From positions 26,582,822 through 26,646,821 of the forward strand of contig CAIIXF020000008.1 in NCBI GenBank assembly GCA_903813345.2: DNA of 64,000 nucleotides, read 5' to 3'. The stretch is from Owenia fusiformis (lineage: Eukaryota; Annelida; Polychaeta; Sabellida; Oweniidae). The translations under genes were made by a program, and so were the position numbers. Numbering within the stretch: position 1 is the first letter of the stretch; each line of letters starts with the position of its first letter. Of this stretch, positions 34,900 to 46,920 are shown piece after piece. The notes beneath the pieces are model-generated. The model saw nothing but the letters and a program-made list of their open reading frames with translations, did no database searches and was not told the origin of the DNA.

Positions 34900-37045
34900 T
34901 TAAGGTACAATACGTAAGTTCAAAGTAGAAATAGATGAGAATAATTTAGATATGAGAAAACTTTGGTATTGTGTCAAGTGTAATAGACGTGTAAAGAGAA
35001 ACAAGGTGTCAACATTGAGAAATGACCCAATTGCTGTCTGTAATGAATGGCAAGCCCATTTTTCTAAACTGGCTACCCCCCCCCCCCCCCCCCAACAATC
35101 AGGCCAGTTCTATTCCAATTTTAAGGAAGTCTTTGAGGCTGAACTTGATAACCTGAAAAGAAATTCCTTTGAAAATGGTGATAATAATCTGCACCCCTTT
35201 GAGATATCTGAGGTTACAAATGCATGAAAGAAAATGAAGCTAGGTCGTGCCTCAGGTTTTGATGATGTCACAGCCGAACATATACGTTATGGAGGTGACA
35301 AAATCTATAATCTGAGAATTTAACGAATTGTATTGTAAAATATGAATATCTTCCAAGTTATTTTAAACTTGGTATTCTGATCCCTTTGTTGAAGGGAGGG
35401 AATAAGGATCCTCTGTGTAAGGACGACCACAGGGGTAGAACACTCATGTGTCAATTTAATAAGCTATTTGAGATATTAATGCTTATCCAAAGCAATGCAG
35501 ACTGTACTATTCAGCCTATACATGGATTACTAGGTGCTAACAAAGATAAATGTTCCAGCCTACATACTTCTTGATTTATTAGGGAGGCCATAGCATATAA
35601 TGTTGAACGGAATGCAATATGTTATATAATATTATGTAATGTAAAAGGCCTTTGATTCTGTATGGTTAGATGGTATGTTATATGCACTTTATATGCAGGG
35701 TATAAATGGGAAAATGTGGAGGCTTCTTTCCCAGTTGTGCAATTATTAATGTGTAATAAGAGTAGGTTCAAATATGTCATCAAAGATTAATATGCAGCAG
35801 GGAGTTCATCAGAGGGGTGTTTGGAGCATGGAAATCTACATGCCTTTTTGTAATTCACTAATTGAAAAAATAGCTAATACAAACACTGGGTCTAAGGTCG
35901 GAGATATAGTTACAACTTGTCCAGCATATGCAGACACCTTGCACTAGTCTATGTTAGCAAAAAGAAGGCACCAACCCTTCTGAATCTAATTTTCAATATT
36001 TTTAATACAAACACTGGGTCTAAGGTCGGAGATATAGTTACAACTTGTCCAGCATATGCAGACACCTTGCACTAGTCTATGTTAGCAAAAAGAAGGCACC
36101 AACCCTTCTGAATCTAATTTTCGAACATTGTTGCCAATGGCAATATTCTTTCCATCCCAAAAGACCAAGGTACTATGTCTTAATAAAAATGGGAAACAGC
36201 AGGATTTTACCCTGACACTAGGAGGTCAGAAAATCGAATGTATTAAATCATCCAGTCATGTGGGTATACCCTTGACTGTGGGGGCTAATTATAGAGACCA
36301 TATAATGTCAGTCTGTGATAAAGGTAAATGAATGTTCAATGCTGCAGTGGGATCTATTTCAACATTTAGCATGCACTAGGCACAACCCTTTCACTTATAT
36401 CTTATACTGGAGTGTTGTGATACCAAGTGTACTGTATGGTTCAGAGTGCCTTGTATTGAAAGATTCTGATATTGAGACCTTAAATACCTCACAACGGGGA
36501 AAAGCAAGAAAATTGCAGGGTCTGCCATCTAAAACTGCTAATGTTGCCTGCCTTCCACAGTTAGGATGGTAGAGTCTGACCTCTAAAGTGTAAATAAGAA
36601 AACTGTTATTACTGTGGCAAGTGATACCCTACAGGCTTTGGCTTAACCAAAATGTATTAAACCCTGTACTTTTATGATCAGGATGCTGACTGGGACATGT
36701 CCCCTTAATGCGTATGACCATGTAACAAAATCTAGATTATGTGCTTTATGTAATGCCAAAGAGGAAAATATAGTATACTTTCTATTCTCTTGTGAAATCT
36801 TAGAACAAAATAGGTTCCCTTTTTAGATAATGTTAGAATAATAATTTACCATGGTCAAAAACGCAACTATTGTAAATATCCTAAAACAAGGGGATATCAC
36901 TGCTGCTCAGTATATATACAACTTGTATAACAAACGATGTAGCTTGCTGTAGATAGCAATGCTTCACTTTCCATATTTCTAATATATATCTTATATCTTA
37001 AATAACTTTATGTAATATTGTACTCATCATTTATGGTGGAATAAA
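34900..37045 (+). mobile_element. LINE (CR1-type) reverse transcriptase relic with 3' end
   Basis: Plus-strand pieces in order: MRKLWYCVKCNRRVKRNKVS, KKMKLGRASGFDDVTAEHIR (RT entry motif), IPLLKGGNKDP-like and DDHRG, KAFDSVWLDGMLYAL (motif A), MQQGVHQ, CPAYAD (motif C, its second Asp lost), VLYGSECLVLKDSDIETLN and a final Cys-rich CALCNAKEENIVYFLFSCE. This is the usual order of a CR1/Jockey-group ORF2 from before the RT to its C-terminus. Many stops and shifts are present. The 3' end runs to about 37045 with GGAATAAAACATACATAAAC. The endonuclease part is absent, so the copy is 5'-truncated. Confidence 0.8.
35871..36128 (+). repeat. 128-bp tandem duplication inside the LINE
   Basis: TAATACAAACACTGGGTCTA at 35875 recurs at 36003, and the two copies are identical or nearly so over about 120 bases, through AAGGCACCAACCCTTCTGAA. 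The segment contains RT motif C. The duplication arose after the LINE inserted and much more recently than its other damage. Confidence 0.85.
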
Positions 37046-37318
37046 ACATACATAAACATTAACATAAAGCTGCCCTCAGTAAGGTCAATTTTGCCAATTT
37101 CTCTCTTAATTCAAGTGCCTGGTTAATCATTATATATAAAAAATATAACTATGTAACACATCTCATATATCTCACCTTGATTTCCAGTTGCAATGTACAC
37201 GTAGTGTAAAATAAAGTGAGCAGTGTAATTTGTCTTTTCAATGGGAACAGTAGCACCTTAATGTTCTAATCAGTGATAAATATTGAAGTAAACATCTATG
37301 GACTAACGCCAAAGCAAA

Positions 37319-37626
37319 ATGACTGACTTTATTATCAGTACTCCATCGAGCATGGAGGCAAAAGTCCAAAACGGTGACAATGAAGAAATCAAAAACCACA
37401 TAGGAAAAGAACAAAAGTCAACAGAAGCGGGCGTACAGATGAGTTTAGCGAAAGTGATAATAGCGATTTTGAGCTGTTTGATCACACCAATGATAATTCT
37501 GAGCATGAATCTGAAGAGGAAATGTCTAACAAGGACCTCAAAAAAGTCATCACAAACATGTTTATGAAAGTTGATGCCAGATGGATGAAGGTACAAAAAA
37601 GAGTGAGTAAGATTGAAAAGGACTAG
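37319..37626 (+). pseudogene. Short acidic coiled-coil protein fragment
   Basis: It begins MTDFIISTPSSMEAKVQNGD. After about 40 residues the sensible reading moves to another frame, with SESDNSDFELFDHTND, SEHESEEEMSNKDLKKVI and VDARWMKVQKRVSKIEKD, stop at about 37624. The acidic then helical composition resembles ORF1 proteins of LINE or DIRS elements, but I recognise no domain. One frameshift separates the halves. Confidence 0.4.
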
Positions 37627-37629
37627 ATG

Positions 37630-39340
37630 TCCCTACAAGAAAAGCATGTTGTCCTTAAAGATTATCCCCATAAATGTTGGGTCGAATTGGAGTTTTTTCT
37701 TATTTTTTAATATTCTAGTGCCAATTCTCCCCCACACTTGAAACCTATTCCTTATCGCGTACCTGGGTACCTTGGTAATTCAAGTAGAAAATCAAATTAT
37801 GAATAGGCAGTTTTTTCCTTACCTCTTCTCTTGACTTTTTTGACAAAACACTTTCCCCGAAGTTATTAACGATTAATATACCATCCAACATCTAATTATT
37901 CATTCTTTCAGTTTGTCTACACCCCTGATGGCTAGGGATCTCCATAGACCAACTGTTCTAAATGCCCCAAGTCCTATACATGTAATCAAAAGGCTATACT
38001 CTATATAAGTAAGCAAGAATAGTGACATTTGCGATAAAAGGCTACTCAAATTGAGATGACATTTTTCTGAAAGGTAGGAGGTGTCAACTCGGTGTTTCCC
38101 AAAAAGGATAGACCATACAGGCCCTGTTTTTGAACCGGGAGCAAAAATATACTCTGAATGTGAATGACATGAGGTGGTAAAAAAAGACTCCTCAAGAATA
38201 TAAAAAACATGTGAAAGAAATTTCATTTTCTGATAGAACAGTGCTCCATCACACAGGTCCAATGCCACCCTGGAGTTTTTGGGGATTCGAAATGTCACCA
38301 TCTCTAGCCCATAAAAATGGCTTACTGGCAGTCCAGTTACCAATAATGTTGATTACCATACCTGGGGGCATCTAGAACAGTTGGTATTTAAATATACCCA
38401 GTCTACCAGGGATGTAGAGGAACTAAAATAAAGAATAATTAGGGTATTTCCGCATACATCCATCAATTATGCCATCAACCAATGGCTTCCGCGTCTTAAG
38501 CGAATAATCCAATCAGAGGATGGGTCCGGGGGGTGGGTATATTGAGCTATTTTTGGACTGACTGAAGAAGAAATGAATTAGTTTTATAAGCATACACATG
38601 TATATTGAGCATGCAAGGTTCAAAAACTGAATGAAACCAATATATAATATCCAATTATGAAAGACTCATGACAATGTTGTAATTTACTAAAATTTGGTAG
38701 AAATAGGCAATTGTTCGCAAAATCGACGAAAATTGAAAAGGTGTTTTTTGACCCCCATGTCACATAAATGGTTATATCTCAAGCCAGAGTTGTTGAAAAT
38801 TGTTATATTATATATCATTTTGTTGCAAATTAAATTATCTTTAAAATGATATATCATTATAGGTGTGCATGTTAAAAAATAAATATTTATCAGGAATATT
38901 GGTTAGGGGGGTGGTTTTTTTTGGCCCACCCTGTATGTAAAAAATGATGCTATGTATCGGCAACTATTCAGCTTAATGTATGAGCCTCCAATTTTTGTGA
39001 GATTTCGGTCTGAAGCTGGGTAAATTAAAACTTTTGATGGCAAAAAGAAATTACCTTGTGATATGTCAAAAATATGCAAGGCAAAAGCCGTGAACGGTAG
39101 CAGTTTCAAACTGGAGGTGTCAAGTCCTTCTAATACTCCAAGGAAGACAAAGAAATCTAGAAAGGCGTTGAGATTGGTGAGATATTTGAGATAATACATG
39201 TTGAAAATCTAAGAAATAAAACTAAGTTGAAAGCCAATTTGTTGTATTTAAATGTTGTTTAACAATTATATAAGTGAAAATGTATATTTGACCTGAAGAT
39301 TATTATTCAATTATTGGCATAAATGAACATTTTGGTTGGT
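37630..39340. other. No confident gene
   Basis: A 147-residue open frame lies on the minus strand (38343-37900). It has no recognisable motif, and I treat it as unproven. AACTGTTCTA and its mirror TAGAACAGTT frame it (about 37947 and 38370), so a small inverted-repeat element is possible. G-rich runs at 38527-38540 and 38906-38913 and TTTTTTTGGCCCACCCTGTA at about 38916 look like a DNA-transposon edge. Confidence 0.4.
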
Positions 39341-39342
39341 TT

Positions 39343-40646
39343 ATGTTTCATTTTTGTTCAGTGCAATTCCCGGGTGGAATATTCCCTAAAATACTGACCA
39401 ACATCCTTAGATCTATTTATTTTTGTTACATTACATTGATCAATGTTTTATTTGACAAAATGTTTTATTTCCAGACTTCAACACCAATTGCTGGTAAAGG
39501 CCTAAGCTTACCCGACTTTCCTATTGATTATGATGATATCGGTGAAGACATAGATGGAGAAGAGGAAGAAGAAGGAGAAGAAGGAGAAGACCCTTAGGCA
39601 ACCATGCTAGATCAATGGACTATCTCAAGCACTATAGATACAAGGCGTTGTTTTCTATACTTGCCAAAAATCCGCGAGCTTCTGATGAGATGAGCAAATG
39701 TGTGGCAACAGCTGTCATTGGGGACATTCAATCGTAAGTGAATTTTCTTTTTATTTAAGGTAAAGTGAAGCAGTGACTCTTTGTAAATCCACCTAAACAG
39801 AAAACATTTTATTTGTGTTGTACATGCACATGGATATAGACTATAGAGCAGAACAATGCTGTTTATATGTTGGAGCGTAATCATAAAAAACTAATTTAAT
39901 AAAAAAAAAATTTTGATGTCTTTAGTGTCTTTAGTGCCTGTATACTGTATTTGTTTCTTTAAAGATACTTAAAAGCTGCTTCTAAGAGGAGCAGAACCCC
40001 GAATACAGTGTTAGCCTTCTCCTGGGAAGAAGAGGTGGCTCTGTTTAAGCTGAAGTCACCAAGAGCTTATGAGATGCTCCTTTCACTTGTCACAACTGCC
40101 CGAAGAAGATCTAGTGGGTTGATGAAGAGGAGTGGCAAGAATGTTGACAGCACCTCGCTCATAGGCCTGCTGATATCAGTGATAGGCTTCCACAGGAACA
40201 GGTCCATCAACACTGTGCAGAAGGCCATGAGCGTTGTGCTATGGCTGAGTGGTGCTCAGAGACACGTAATGTTGCACACATACATTGACATTGTATGCTT
40301 AGTGACACAATTTAGATCAGTCGTACAGTCTTCAGGATGAGAATATGTTAAGTTCTATTTACAATAATTAGTAAGCCAGTTGATACAATATTGATTGGAT
40401 CATACATGTGATATGTGAGAAACAAAATTGTCCAAACCTTGTAGAATTGTGTCATTGTTGAAGAACCTTTAATAGTGATTGCCCCAACAAAACTGAATAT
40501 ATTGCAGGTTCTAGAGTTGCTGAATCATATGGGTCTGTGCGTTTCTATATCTACAACCACAGAACTGATTGACAGGATCATCAAGGCTATGGTGCCAAAC
40601 TAATAAAGTGGAGAGAACTTGCACAAGCAGCATTCATCAACATTGG
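39343..40646 (+). pseudogene. Broken multi-exon gene of an unknown marine-invertebrate family
   Basis: An exon after TTTATTTCCAG (39474) encodes STPIAGKGLSLPDFPIDYDD and an acidic Glu run. The following bases read in another frame as YLKHYRYKA-like and VATAVIGDIQS, ending at a CGTAAGTG donor (about 39733). The next exon (about 39965-40330) has LAFSWEEEVALFKLKSPRAY, TTARRRSSG and VVLWLSGAQRH. A third (40508-40646, acceptor ATTGCAG, donor GTAAAT) has VLELLNHMGLCVSISTTTEL. Exon junctions look genuine, yet at least one frameshift and a premature stop are present. I know similar multi-copy proteins only as uncharacterised. Transposon cargo is plausible. Confidence 0.5.
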
Positions 40647-40750
40647 TAAATATGAAACAAAATTCTGAAACAAAGTGATAGTGCTTCTCATCAACTTTTG
40701 GCATTCTGAAAAATATTACAGAATCAATAGCTTTTGAGTTACACTGTTAA

Positions 40751-41101
40751 GGTGGAAGTAGCTAACTCTCATAAAATTCATAATTTGTAGCCTCAGGTCT
40801 AAAGGATAGCCATTATAAGCTTCAAAATGCTAGGAAGTGAAAAGGTTGGTGGTTCAAATCCCATGACTGACCACTTTTATTTGCACGCTCTTAATAAATG
40901 CAAAACAGTACATGTTACTATTCAAGTACTATTCAATAAGCTTAGTGTTTATGTTGCCTGTACAAAACCAAACAATAGGCACTTACACTCTCCTCCATAC
41001 CACCAACCTTTTCACTTCCTAGCATTTTGAAACTTATAATGGCAATCCTTTAGACCTGAGGCTACAAATTATGAATTTTATGAGAGTTAGCTACTTCCAC
41101 C
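40751..41101. mobile_element. 351-bp TTAA fold-back MITE with a tRNA-like B box
   Basis: TTAA flanks both ends (40747-40750 and 41102-41105). The arms, about 101 bases each, are near-perfect inverted repeats starting GGTGGAAGTAGCTAACTCTC. Next to the end of the left arm is GGTTCAAATCC (about 40850-40860), matching the RNA polymerase III B-box consensus. No convincing A box or cloverleaf is visible. The GGTG start and TTAA duplication match the 16.4-kb fold-back, so both may use the same type of transposase. Confidence 0.8.
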
Positions 41102-41210
41102 TTAAAGCTTTTGTATTTAATGCTAGAGCATATTTATGTCTGAATTTTTATTTGCATAGTAGTGTAAAGAAAATGCTTTTATGGCTTGAAACATTTCGAA
41201 TATTAAAAAA

Positions 41211-41870
41211 TTGAAGTGTCAAGTTCAAATGAGAATTCTCTGTTGTTCTGTTGTGTTCAGGGTCATAGGCTGCCATTCTAGAAAGGTATGGTATTTATCT
41301 TTGGCCACTGGTTCAGGAATTGTCCTAAAAATGCGAGCGAACTCGCGGAGCAGCTTTAGCTTCTGTTATGGAAAGCTGAAGCAGTGGCTGGACGAAAGGC
41401 AAGTAACCTATATCGGGTATAACAAGCCAGATTTAGTGAGAGTAGCCGAAGCTGTTTGCTATCTTAATCTTCAAAAAAGTCCTGACATGAGGACTGAACA
41501 GACGAGAAATGCATCATCTCTTGATCACCTTAGGGCACTAGGATTCAATGGAGACCCTTCAAAGTTGAAGTTTAGCAATGACTTCAACGATTGCCCTGCA
41601 TTTAGACTCATTGATATATTCAACTATCTATCCCAAAGTACAGCTGCTTATGACAAAAAGGCATTCGAGGACTACAAAAGTTTGGAGGATTAAAGACTCT
41701 GTGCGGATCAGCATGTTCTGCAGCTGGGGAATGTATTCTCAGATGGACTTTGGTTCGTCAGCGGTAGTGCGAGACCAACTCAGCGAGATAAGACATATCT
41801 CAACAAGGACTGCCACAACTTGTGGCATTGTCAGCAACAGGCCATGTGGAAACATTTAAGTTTTGTTTTT
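41211..41870 (+). pseudogene. Fragment of a SWIM/YqaJ-type accessory protein of ISL2EU-like elements
   Basis: The frame contains LKQWLDERQVTYIGYNKPDL, VRVAEAVCYLN, a DHLRALGFNGDPSKL segment and RLIDIFNYLS with YDKKAFEDYKSLED. The next frame carries VSGSARPTQRDKTYLNKDCH, with LWHCQQQ. This order (SAP-like N-terminus, then an EDY...DG segment, then KPTQRDKT) is what I recall for the N-terminal half of the second gene of ISL2EU transposons, whose C-terminus has a SWIM finger and YqaJ nuclease. Those parts are missing. A transposase of the matching type follows directly. Confidence 0.5.
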
Positions 41871-42143
41871 TGATTTATTTTCAACCGGTCCTGTTGTATT
41901 ATCTGATTGATCATATTTGATTGTGTTATTTCGTGATACTACTTGTGTTTATTTCGTGACATATGCAAGAGCGCCATCTTTACTAATATAGTCAGCCATT
42001 TTGATGTACATGTGTAAAATATTTCAAAGTATAATATAGACATAAAAATCAACATAAAACATTGTTTATTGTCGTCATATTATAACAGAACAGGTCCGTT
42101 TTTCAGTTTCTCGAGTTTAAGCTACATCCACATGTAAGTAGTC

Positions 42144-42922
42144 ATGTTCCCTTCAAGTTTGTCCAAGGCATCTCTATTGAAACGCAACTGCACCTGTTTG
42201 CAGTTTTATGAAATGATGGAATCCCATGAGCGCTTTGGAAATAAAGAAAAACTTCGGAGGGATTTGTTCATGGATAAAGTTCTGGAAAATGACAAATCGA
42301 TTAAACAATATACTGGTATTTGTTCCCGGACTATGCTTGATGGACTATTTCAACTAATTGACAAAAACAACCAAAAGAAACTTACCTACAGGTTTCAGGA
42401 GAAGCTCTCCAAACACCAGAGCAATAATAGCCTGTAGTGATTCTTTGTTCAGAAGCCAAAAGTTGCACATATAGCACTTATGCCAAGGTTTTGCTGTCTA
42501 TAAGCCCCTGGGGGTCATTTAACTTTGTATCTAAACTATATGGAGACAATGCTTCTGACAGATAGATTACGAAGGATTCAGGATTCATAGATAACGTTGA
42601 AGAAGGAGACAGCATAAAGGCTGATCGAGGGTTTACTATCCAGGACCTTCTACCGCCAAAGAAAGCCACTCTTAACATGCCACCATTCACCCATAAGGCC
42701 AAACATGGGAAAGGTAAACGACTTAACACACGTGAAATTAAGAAAACCCGGGCAATAGCAAAACTCAGGATCCATGTAGAGCGAGCAATAGGACGATTGA
42801 AGTGGTTCTGTTTGATTGGAAACATAATTCCACTAACACTTAAGCCATTAATGAACCAAATGCTTAGCATAGGCGCATTTTTATGCAACCATTTTATCTC
42901 CATCATTGATAAAAAAAAGTGA
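42144..42922 (+). pseudogene. ISL2EU-like (DDE_Tnp_4) transposase, broken
   Basis: The first frame (42144-42437) has LRRDLFMDKVLENDKSIKQY followed by TGICSRTMLDGLF, the segment before the catalytic core of DDE_4 enzymes. From about 42510 the plus strand reads SKLYGDNASD, then DSGFIDNVEEGDSIKADRGF (catalytic Asp in ADRGF), IQDLLPPKKATLN, MPPFTHKAKHGKG and IAKLRIHVERAIGRLKWF (catalytic Glu in HVERAIGR). The end is a Lys-rich stop at 42922. At least two frame changes and a stop are present. With the 41.2-kb fragment it looks like one decayed element, since ISL2EU-type elements carry both genes. Confidence 0.7.
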
Positions 42923-43645
42923 ACATTTCAATTTTTGTACAATGAATCTCAAACTTATTGACAGTAACTGCTGCAGTTTACTTATTTTGCAGCAAAGAAA
43001 TGTCAAGCTACATGTACATATCATTTATATATTATCATAAGTTATCATAGACTTCATCACAAATAGTTTTTGCTGTCTATAAGCCCCTGGGGGTCATTTA
43101 ACTTTGTATCTAAACTATATGGAGACAATGCTTCTGACAGATAGATTACGAAGGATTCAGGATTCATAGATAACGTTGAAGAAGGAGACAGCATAAAGGC
43201 TGACGAGGGTTTACTATCCAGGACCTTCTACCGCCAAAGAAAGCCACTCTTAACATGCCACCATTCACCCATAAGGCCAAACATGGGAAAGGTAAACGAC
43301 TTAACACACGTGAAATTAAGAAAACCCGGGCAATAGCAAAACTCAGGATCCATGTAGAGCGAGCAATAGGACGATTGAAGTGGTTCTGTTTGATTGGAAA
43401 CATAATTCCACTAACACTTAAGCCATTAATGAACCAAATGCTTAGCATAGGCGCATTTTTATGCAACCATTTTATCTCCATCATTGATAAAAAAAAGTGA
43501 ACGTTTCAATTTTTGTACAATGAATCTCAAACTTATTGACAGTAACTGCTGCAGTTTACTTATTTTGCAGCAAAGAAATGTCAAGCTACATGTACATATC
43601 ATTTATATATTATCATAAGTTATCATAGACTTCATCACAAATAGT
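42489..43645 (+). repeat. About 577-bp tandem duplication of the transposase core
   Basis: The unit beginning TTTTGCTGTCTATAAGCCCC at about 42489 is repeated from about 43066. Both end at ACTTCATCACAAATAG. The copies are almost identical (one missing base near 43203 and one A/G change near 43503). The second copy re-creates the 81-residue frame with MPPFTHKAKHGKG at 43255-43500. The event is recent compared with the decay of the transposon. Confidence 0.9.
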
Positions 43646-43659
43646 TGATGATATTTAAG

Positions 43660-44420
43660 TGGCAACCTTGTTCTTTATATTAAAATAATGTTCTCAGGTG
43701 AATGATATTATCTTATATATTCTCAAATAGGTTCAACTGTTTGGATGTTATTGCCAAAGTTATCTTTATCAATATTACTAGTCTCTTGAAATATAGCCTA
43801 TCAGTCAAGAACATTTCTAGCTAAGACAAAATGTTTCATGTTGTTTTACTAGTATTCAACTTTTGGAATCCCATAGTCATGAGGTTAAATTAAAGTTCCA
43901 ATATACCATATTTATAAGTATAACATTTCCCAATTATGCATATTATCAGGTTGTGACTGAATGATGGCATTGAAAGTATTTTTGTATAATTCAATTGCTG
44001 GAATCAAGACATTAACTTAAAGTGGCAATACAACACCTTTGTAAATACTACATTTGACAATATAGCATATTTTCTGATTGTGACTGAGTGTTTGAGATTG
44101 AAAGTCAAGTATTATTGTATTATTCAACTGTTGGAATCTCATAGTCATACCATTAACTTAAAGTTCGCAATATGAATATAACATATTTGTAAATACTACA
44201 TTTGAAGATACATCATATTTTCTGATTGTGACTGTGTGTTTGAGATTGAAAGTCAAGTATTTTTGTATTATTCAACTGTTGGAATCTCATAGTCATGATA
44301 GTCATACTATTAACTTAAAGTCACAATATGAATATAACATCTTTGTAAATACTTCATTTGAAAATACATCATATTTTCTGATTGTGACTGAGTGTTTGAG
44401 ATTGAAAGTTAAGTAACCCC
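43660..44420. repeat. Diverged tandem repeats of about 125-155 bp
   Basis: Units marked by TTCTGATTGTGACTGAGTG or variants occur near 43944, 44071, 44219 and 44375. Each has GAAAGTCAAGTAT-like, TTCAACTGTTGGAATCTCAT and AACTTAAAGT words. Spacing varies from 127 to 156. It is non-coding. Confidence 0.65.
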
Positions 44421-44550
44421 TGTGTACATGTATATCCCAAAATTAGACCCTCATTTTTGTGTACTCTGAAACTTACCCTTTTTGGGGCAATTTGACCCCA
44501 AGGTTTTAATCTCCATTTGACAACATATACCATGTAAGAAAGGCAATAAC

Positions 44551-46920
44551 ATGAAAAATTTCACTACCTGCCATTTGTTACATAAAAAGGTTGGAGATAA
44601 TAACTATTTCACCAGTTGTGGTGTTGAAAATACTGTATTGATTCACGACTCTACAGCAAAACGCATCAAAAAAAGATTCATACTGAAGGGAAAAACCATC
44701 ATCAAAACGATTGCGTACACATTGGATGAAGCAATTGACAAGCTAAAGAACTCTGAAGTACACAAAGATAACTATATAATAGCCATTGGCACTAACCATC
44801 TGGCTGACAACCAAAGTGTTCAATCGACAGTGGGGAAGTATAATGACTTGATACACACAATACAATTGAAAGACCCACATGCCAATATATATGCCTGCAG
44901 TGTTCTACCCCGCTATGATCATGTCAGCAATGATGACATCAAAGCCCTAAATGATGCTATACAAAATATGTGCAATCTAGCAGACAAGTTGTCATATATT
45001 GACACATACACAAGTTTTATAAAGTCCTTCCCTGGAATATATGTACAAGAACATGGCTCCCACCCCACCAAATCGGGATGGGTAAAACTAGCCATGATTA
45101 TACGCCACTATGTCCAGCCCAGCAACAGGGAATTTGATGACCGCAGAGTGAACTCGACAAGACCTAGGCTACGCCCACAGCGGCCTCAACGCCCACAGTC
45201 CAAGCATGAATTTCCAAACAATGCCAATCCCCAAGTCATGCAAGACTCCATGACAGCAACCTAAAGTGCCATTATAAATGGGGAGCAATCTCAGCCCAAA
45301 CACCAACAGGATAAATCTGATTAATCACAGGATACATCACAGCCTTCTAATTATTTGAATGGGGATTATATTAATCAACGGCCATTAGTGCAACAAAATG
45401 GTGCCAGCGAAATGCAGAATGTACCCAATATGAATATCCCCTATATCAATAACTGGCAACAACCCACTCAGCATTACTTTGTACAAAGCCCATTCTTAAT
45501 AAATATGCAACATGTATCTATGGCAGCCAATACCCAACTACCCCAACTATATCCTACTCAAGGAGCACAAGTAACCCCAGTTCAGGGAGTACATAATTAC
45601 CCAATTCAGAGAGTACAAGGGTACTTGGCTCAGGAGCCACACATCTGGAAACCCAACATTCAAGTCACAACTAATTAGAATACATATATAAAATACAAAA
45701 GTTACAGGTATAGGTACTATACATTGCTACTGATTTATCTATGCATTAAGTACATGTACTTTGATTGAACAATTTTTGGAAACAAGTGCATTTACTATAT
45801 ATTACCTCTGATTTCTCCATGCGCTTAATAGTACATATACTTTGTAGTGCACAAAACAGTTAATTCAGCTCACCCTAATAGGAAAATTCGAACCATCAAT
45901 GGCTGTATTTTCTTATTAGAAGCTGGTAATCAACCTATTTGTAATGATAACATATAATTCTTAATAGTCCCATGTCTATATGTAAATATGTATGTTTGTA
46001 TAATCTTCTGCTGAAAATATCTTTCCTGTTAACATTTTGTACATTGTACTTCTAGTATTACTCCATCTTGCCATCAATTTGAAATCTATTAGAAACGCAA
46101 TTGACAATGACAAATAAGAGTCTTAAATTCCCAAAAGTTCATTGCAAAGCATCTTTAAAGATAGCAGGATGGAATATACTAGGTCTTAGTAGGACAAAAA
46201 TGGAAGATCCTAGTTTTTTTCATAGCATGATTAAACATCATGATATTGTATTTCTTTGTGAAACATGGTTTTCAAAAGCCATCAATAATTTCAAAGACTT
46301 CTCTTGCTATAATATAATACGGGAAAAAGCTAAATCAGCTAAACGAAACTCTGGTGGGATTTCAGTACTGATTAAAGAAAACATTAAATCAGGCATATCT
46401 ATTGTAGAAAAAACTGAAGAATGTGTATGGTTAAAAATTAAGAAATCTAACTTTAATCTCATGAATGACATATTTACATGTGGTGTATATTTTCCTCCAC
46501 AAAACTCTACATATATGTTGGATAACAATGCATTTAATCTCTTAGAGAACAGTATAAGAAAATACTCAGACTCTGGACTTCAATGCACGGACTTCAAATC
46601 TAAATGATTTTATCGTAGATGACTGTAATAACCACTTACCTATAAATAATGTTCAATATAATGTTGACCTGCCAATTAATCAAAGATTAAATAGAGATAG
46701 AAAATTGAACTCGTATGGTAAATCCTTAATTCAGCTATGTCATACATGCCAAATAAGAATCTTAAATGGTAGAACACTGGGTGATTACTTGGGTTAATAC
46801 ACATGCTTTAAAGAAAATGGGTGTAGTACAGTAGATTACTGTTTAGCCAGTGAACTCCTATTACAAAATATATCAATCTTCAAAGTATACCCACCTAACC
46901 ACTTATCTGATCATGCATAT
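44551..46920 (+). mobile_element. LINE with esterase-type ORF1 and endonuclease start, 3'-truncated
   Basis: ORF1 (44551-45264, 237 residues, open) has SGNH-hydrolase blocks: IHDSTAKRI, YIIAIGTNHLAD and GSHPTKSGWVKLA, followed by an Arg/Pro/Gln tail. Esterase-type ORF1 proteins are known from CR1/L2-group LINEs. A Gln/Asn/Pro-rich frame follows (45355-45678). ORF2 starts at about 46101 with an apurinic endonuclease domain: WNILGLSRTK, DIVFLCETWF, GGISVLI, then in the next frame LNGRTLGDYLG and TVDYCLAS with LSDHAY (the SDH motif). It stops at about 46920 before any RT, so the copy is cut off. Few breaks are seen in ORF1, suggesting moderate age. Confidence 0.8.

Noticed and set aside
37900-38343. 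147-residue minus-strand frame
   Set aside because: Open but without a recognisable family or splice signals, and possibly inside a small inverted-repeat element. Left as unproven.
40840-40870. Possible tRNA gene at the B-box-like word
   Set aside because: No A box, acceptor stem or anticodon arm could be folded around GGTTCAAATCC.
42478-43484. Minus-strand frames of 106 and 142 residues opposite the transposase core
   Set aside because: They are antisense to MPPFTHKAKHGKG ... HVERAIGR, a recognised transposase segment, and occur twice only because the segment is duplicated.
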